Source of the DNA: Coriaria nepalensis
Taxonomy: Eukaryota; Streptophyta; Magnoliopsida; Cucurbitales; Coriariaceae
NCBI GenBank assembly: GCA_027186245.1
Contig: CP114483.1
Location: 14,590,220-14,654,219 of the forward strand
Direction of reading: 5' to 3'
DNA: 64,000 bases
Positions 63,601 through 64,000 of the stretch are shown piece after piece; the first letter of the stretch is position 1; each line of letters starts with the position of its first letter. The notes beneath the pieces were generated by a model. The model made no database searches. It was given only the letters and a program-made list of their open reading frames with translations, and was not told where the DNA came from. A program made the translations under genes and the position numbers.

Positions 63601-63912
63601 TCTGAAAAGACTGAATGATGTCCTCTTTAAGGCTAAAATAATGCATTGTTGTATTCAATAGATTAATTGCAGGTTATGTAAGAAAATCATGCTTGAAGGG
63701 CAAAAATATAATTGGTTCGAATTCATATATAATGATTTAATGACTAGAAGAGCCTGAATGACATCACTTTAACGCTAAGTAAATGTATAGTTGCCTTCAA
63801 TAGATCAACTGCAAGTTAGGCACGAAAGTCATGTTTGAAAGGTGAATTTCCTCTGAAGTGATTTAGAATGATTTAATGAGTAAAAGAGATGCAATAATAT
63901 GACTTTAACACT
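57607..63912 (+). repeat. Fifteen monomers with short-range shared variants
   Basis: Repeated marks are AAATTAGAACTAG (61.4, 62.3 and 63.1 kb), CATCATTTTAAC (58.7, 60.4, 61.7, 62.1, 63.3 kb), ACACTGAAAAAATGC (58.9 and 59.7 kb) and TTGTCTTC with GAACGAAAG and GACTTTCGTCTGAAGGG (59.6, 60.0, 60.8 kb). The 1-3 monomer spacing shows local exchange, but no higher-order unit with a fixed order is evident. The copy starting near 61808 reads TTCAATCGATT where others have TTCAATAGATT. Confidence 0.75.
59230..59230 (+). other. 9 bp deletion within subunit C
   Basis: The copy reads GAATTTCG directly followed by ATTTAGAATG; other copies have TCTGAAGTG between. At most one base of homology flanks the lost segment. 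It is the second of only two multi-base length changes I found in the array, and it was seen once. Confidence 0.88.
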
Positions 63913-64000
63913 AAAAAAATGCACAGTTGCCTTCAGTAGATCAATTGCAAGTTATGCATGAAAGTCGTGTTTTAAATGCGAAAATAGAATTACTTCGAAG
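63913..64000 (+). repeat. Partial monomer at the right window edge (first 88 bp)
   Basis: Copy 153 is cut by the window end within subunit A. It carries GCACAGTTGCC for GCATAGTTGCC and ATTACTTCG for ATTAGTTCG. The array therefore continues beyond the window. Confidence 0.93.

Larger units (their letters stand above)
1..64000 (+). repeat. Satellite DNA array, 420-421 bp monomer, about 152.2 copies
   Basis: The same unit recurs head to tail without a break or a change of strand from the first to the last base. The landmark TTG of the first conserved box lies at 13, 433, 853 and so on to 63927, giving 152 periods averaging about 420.5 bp. The 420/421 alternation comes largely from six versus seven A residues at the start of the unit, plus single-base indels at the A/B subunit junction. 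G+C is about 30% on a hand-counted monomer (125 of 420). Copies differ by a few percent and share linked variants that define higher-order repeats. No unique sequence, transposon or gene interrupts the array, and neither flank is in the window. Such an array is typical of constitutive heterochromatin in eukaryotes; whether it is the centromere itself cannot be told from sequence. Plus is used as the reading direction by convention only. Confidence 0.98.
18081..64000 (+). repeat. Right array domain: one dominant monomer class
   Basis: Copies from 18081 onward nearly all carry CAAATTAATGATC in A, TTCAATAG and ATATAATTCG in B, and GGTGA(A/C)TTTCGT or CAT in C. Diversity here is in small linked marks (GATGTGCTC, GATGTCCTC or GATATGCTC; AGCCTC or AGCCTG; CTTGAAGGG or TTTGAAGGG) that define local higher-order repeats. 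No other sequence is inserted. Confidence 0.85.

Noticed and set aside
1..64000. CRISPR array or other spaced repeat
   Set aside because: Units are 420 bp and directly adjacent, and all parts of the unit repeat. There are no unique spacers and no associated genes.
1..64000. Tandem RNA gene cluster (5S rRNA, tRNA, snRNA)
   Set aside because: No internal promoter boxes, conserved RNA folds or T-run terminators recognisable as such in the monomer; the only homopolymer of note is the A-run of six to eight bases.
1..64000. Tandem copies of a transposon fragment or of a viral or plasmid concatemer
   Set aside because: No open reading frame of useful length, terminal inverted repeat, primer-binding site or polypurine tract is seen in the 420 bp unit, and the copies carry graded divergence typical of satellites.

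Overview
The whole 64 kb window is one uninterrupted, head-to-tail satellite DNA array. No protein-coding gene, RNA gene, transposon, CRISPR array or other unique sequence is visible on either strand. About 152 complete monomers and one partial monomer run in the same orientation. The period is 420-421 bp: the same landmark (the TTG in the first conserved box) sits at position 13 in monomer 1 and at 63927 in monomer 153, a mean of about 420.5 bp. Base composition, counted by hand on one monomer, is about 30% G+C. An AT-rich, megabase-style satellite with higher-order repeats points to eukaryotic heterochromatin (centromeric, pericentromeric or subtelomeric). The species cannot be named from the sequence alone.

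Each 420 bp monomer is itself a fossil trimer. Three diverged subunits of about 142, 142 and 136 bp (here A, B and C) can be aligned end to end. They share a conserved box of about 54 bp near their 5' end and a similar AT-rich 3' end, with a divergent middle. The present unit therefore probably arose when a ~140 bp satellite was trimerised and then amplified as a trimer.

Layout: (1) 1-18080 is a heterogeneous domain mixing two monomer classes. It includes a 7-monomer higher-order repeat (HOR, ~2943 bp) with two full copies, a 5-monomer derivative and a partial copy between 4.6 and 15.1 kb. (2) 18081-29417 holds one main class, with dimer duplications near 19.3-21.0 kb and a ~1.1 kb cassette duplicated at 23.4 and 25.5 kb. 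(3) 29418-35305 is a second, different 7-monomer HOR in two tandem copies, with partial copies around 38.2-40.3 kb. (4) 41.2-44.1 kb has repeated two-monomer blocks. (5) 46243-52136 is a third 7-monomer HOR in two nearly identical tandem copies. (6) 52137-57606 contains a 3-monomer HOR in three copies. (7) 57.6-64.0 kb is a mixed set of related variants. Both window edges lie inside the array.

Nothing here acts as genes. The recurring 68-86 codon open frames are by-products of the repeat: they open or close according to a single base in subunit B and according to one-base indels at the A/B junction. The biological content is the evolutionary record of the array: nested duplication (140 bp to 420 bp to 1.26 kb and 2.94 kb), unequal exchange, and mosaic variants suggesting gene conversion. 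All copy comparisons were made by eye.
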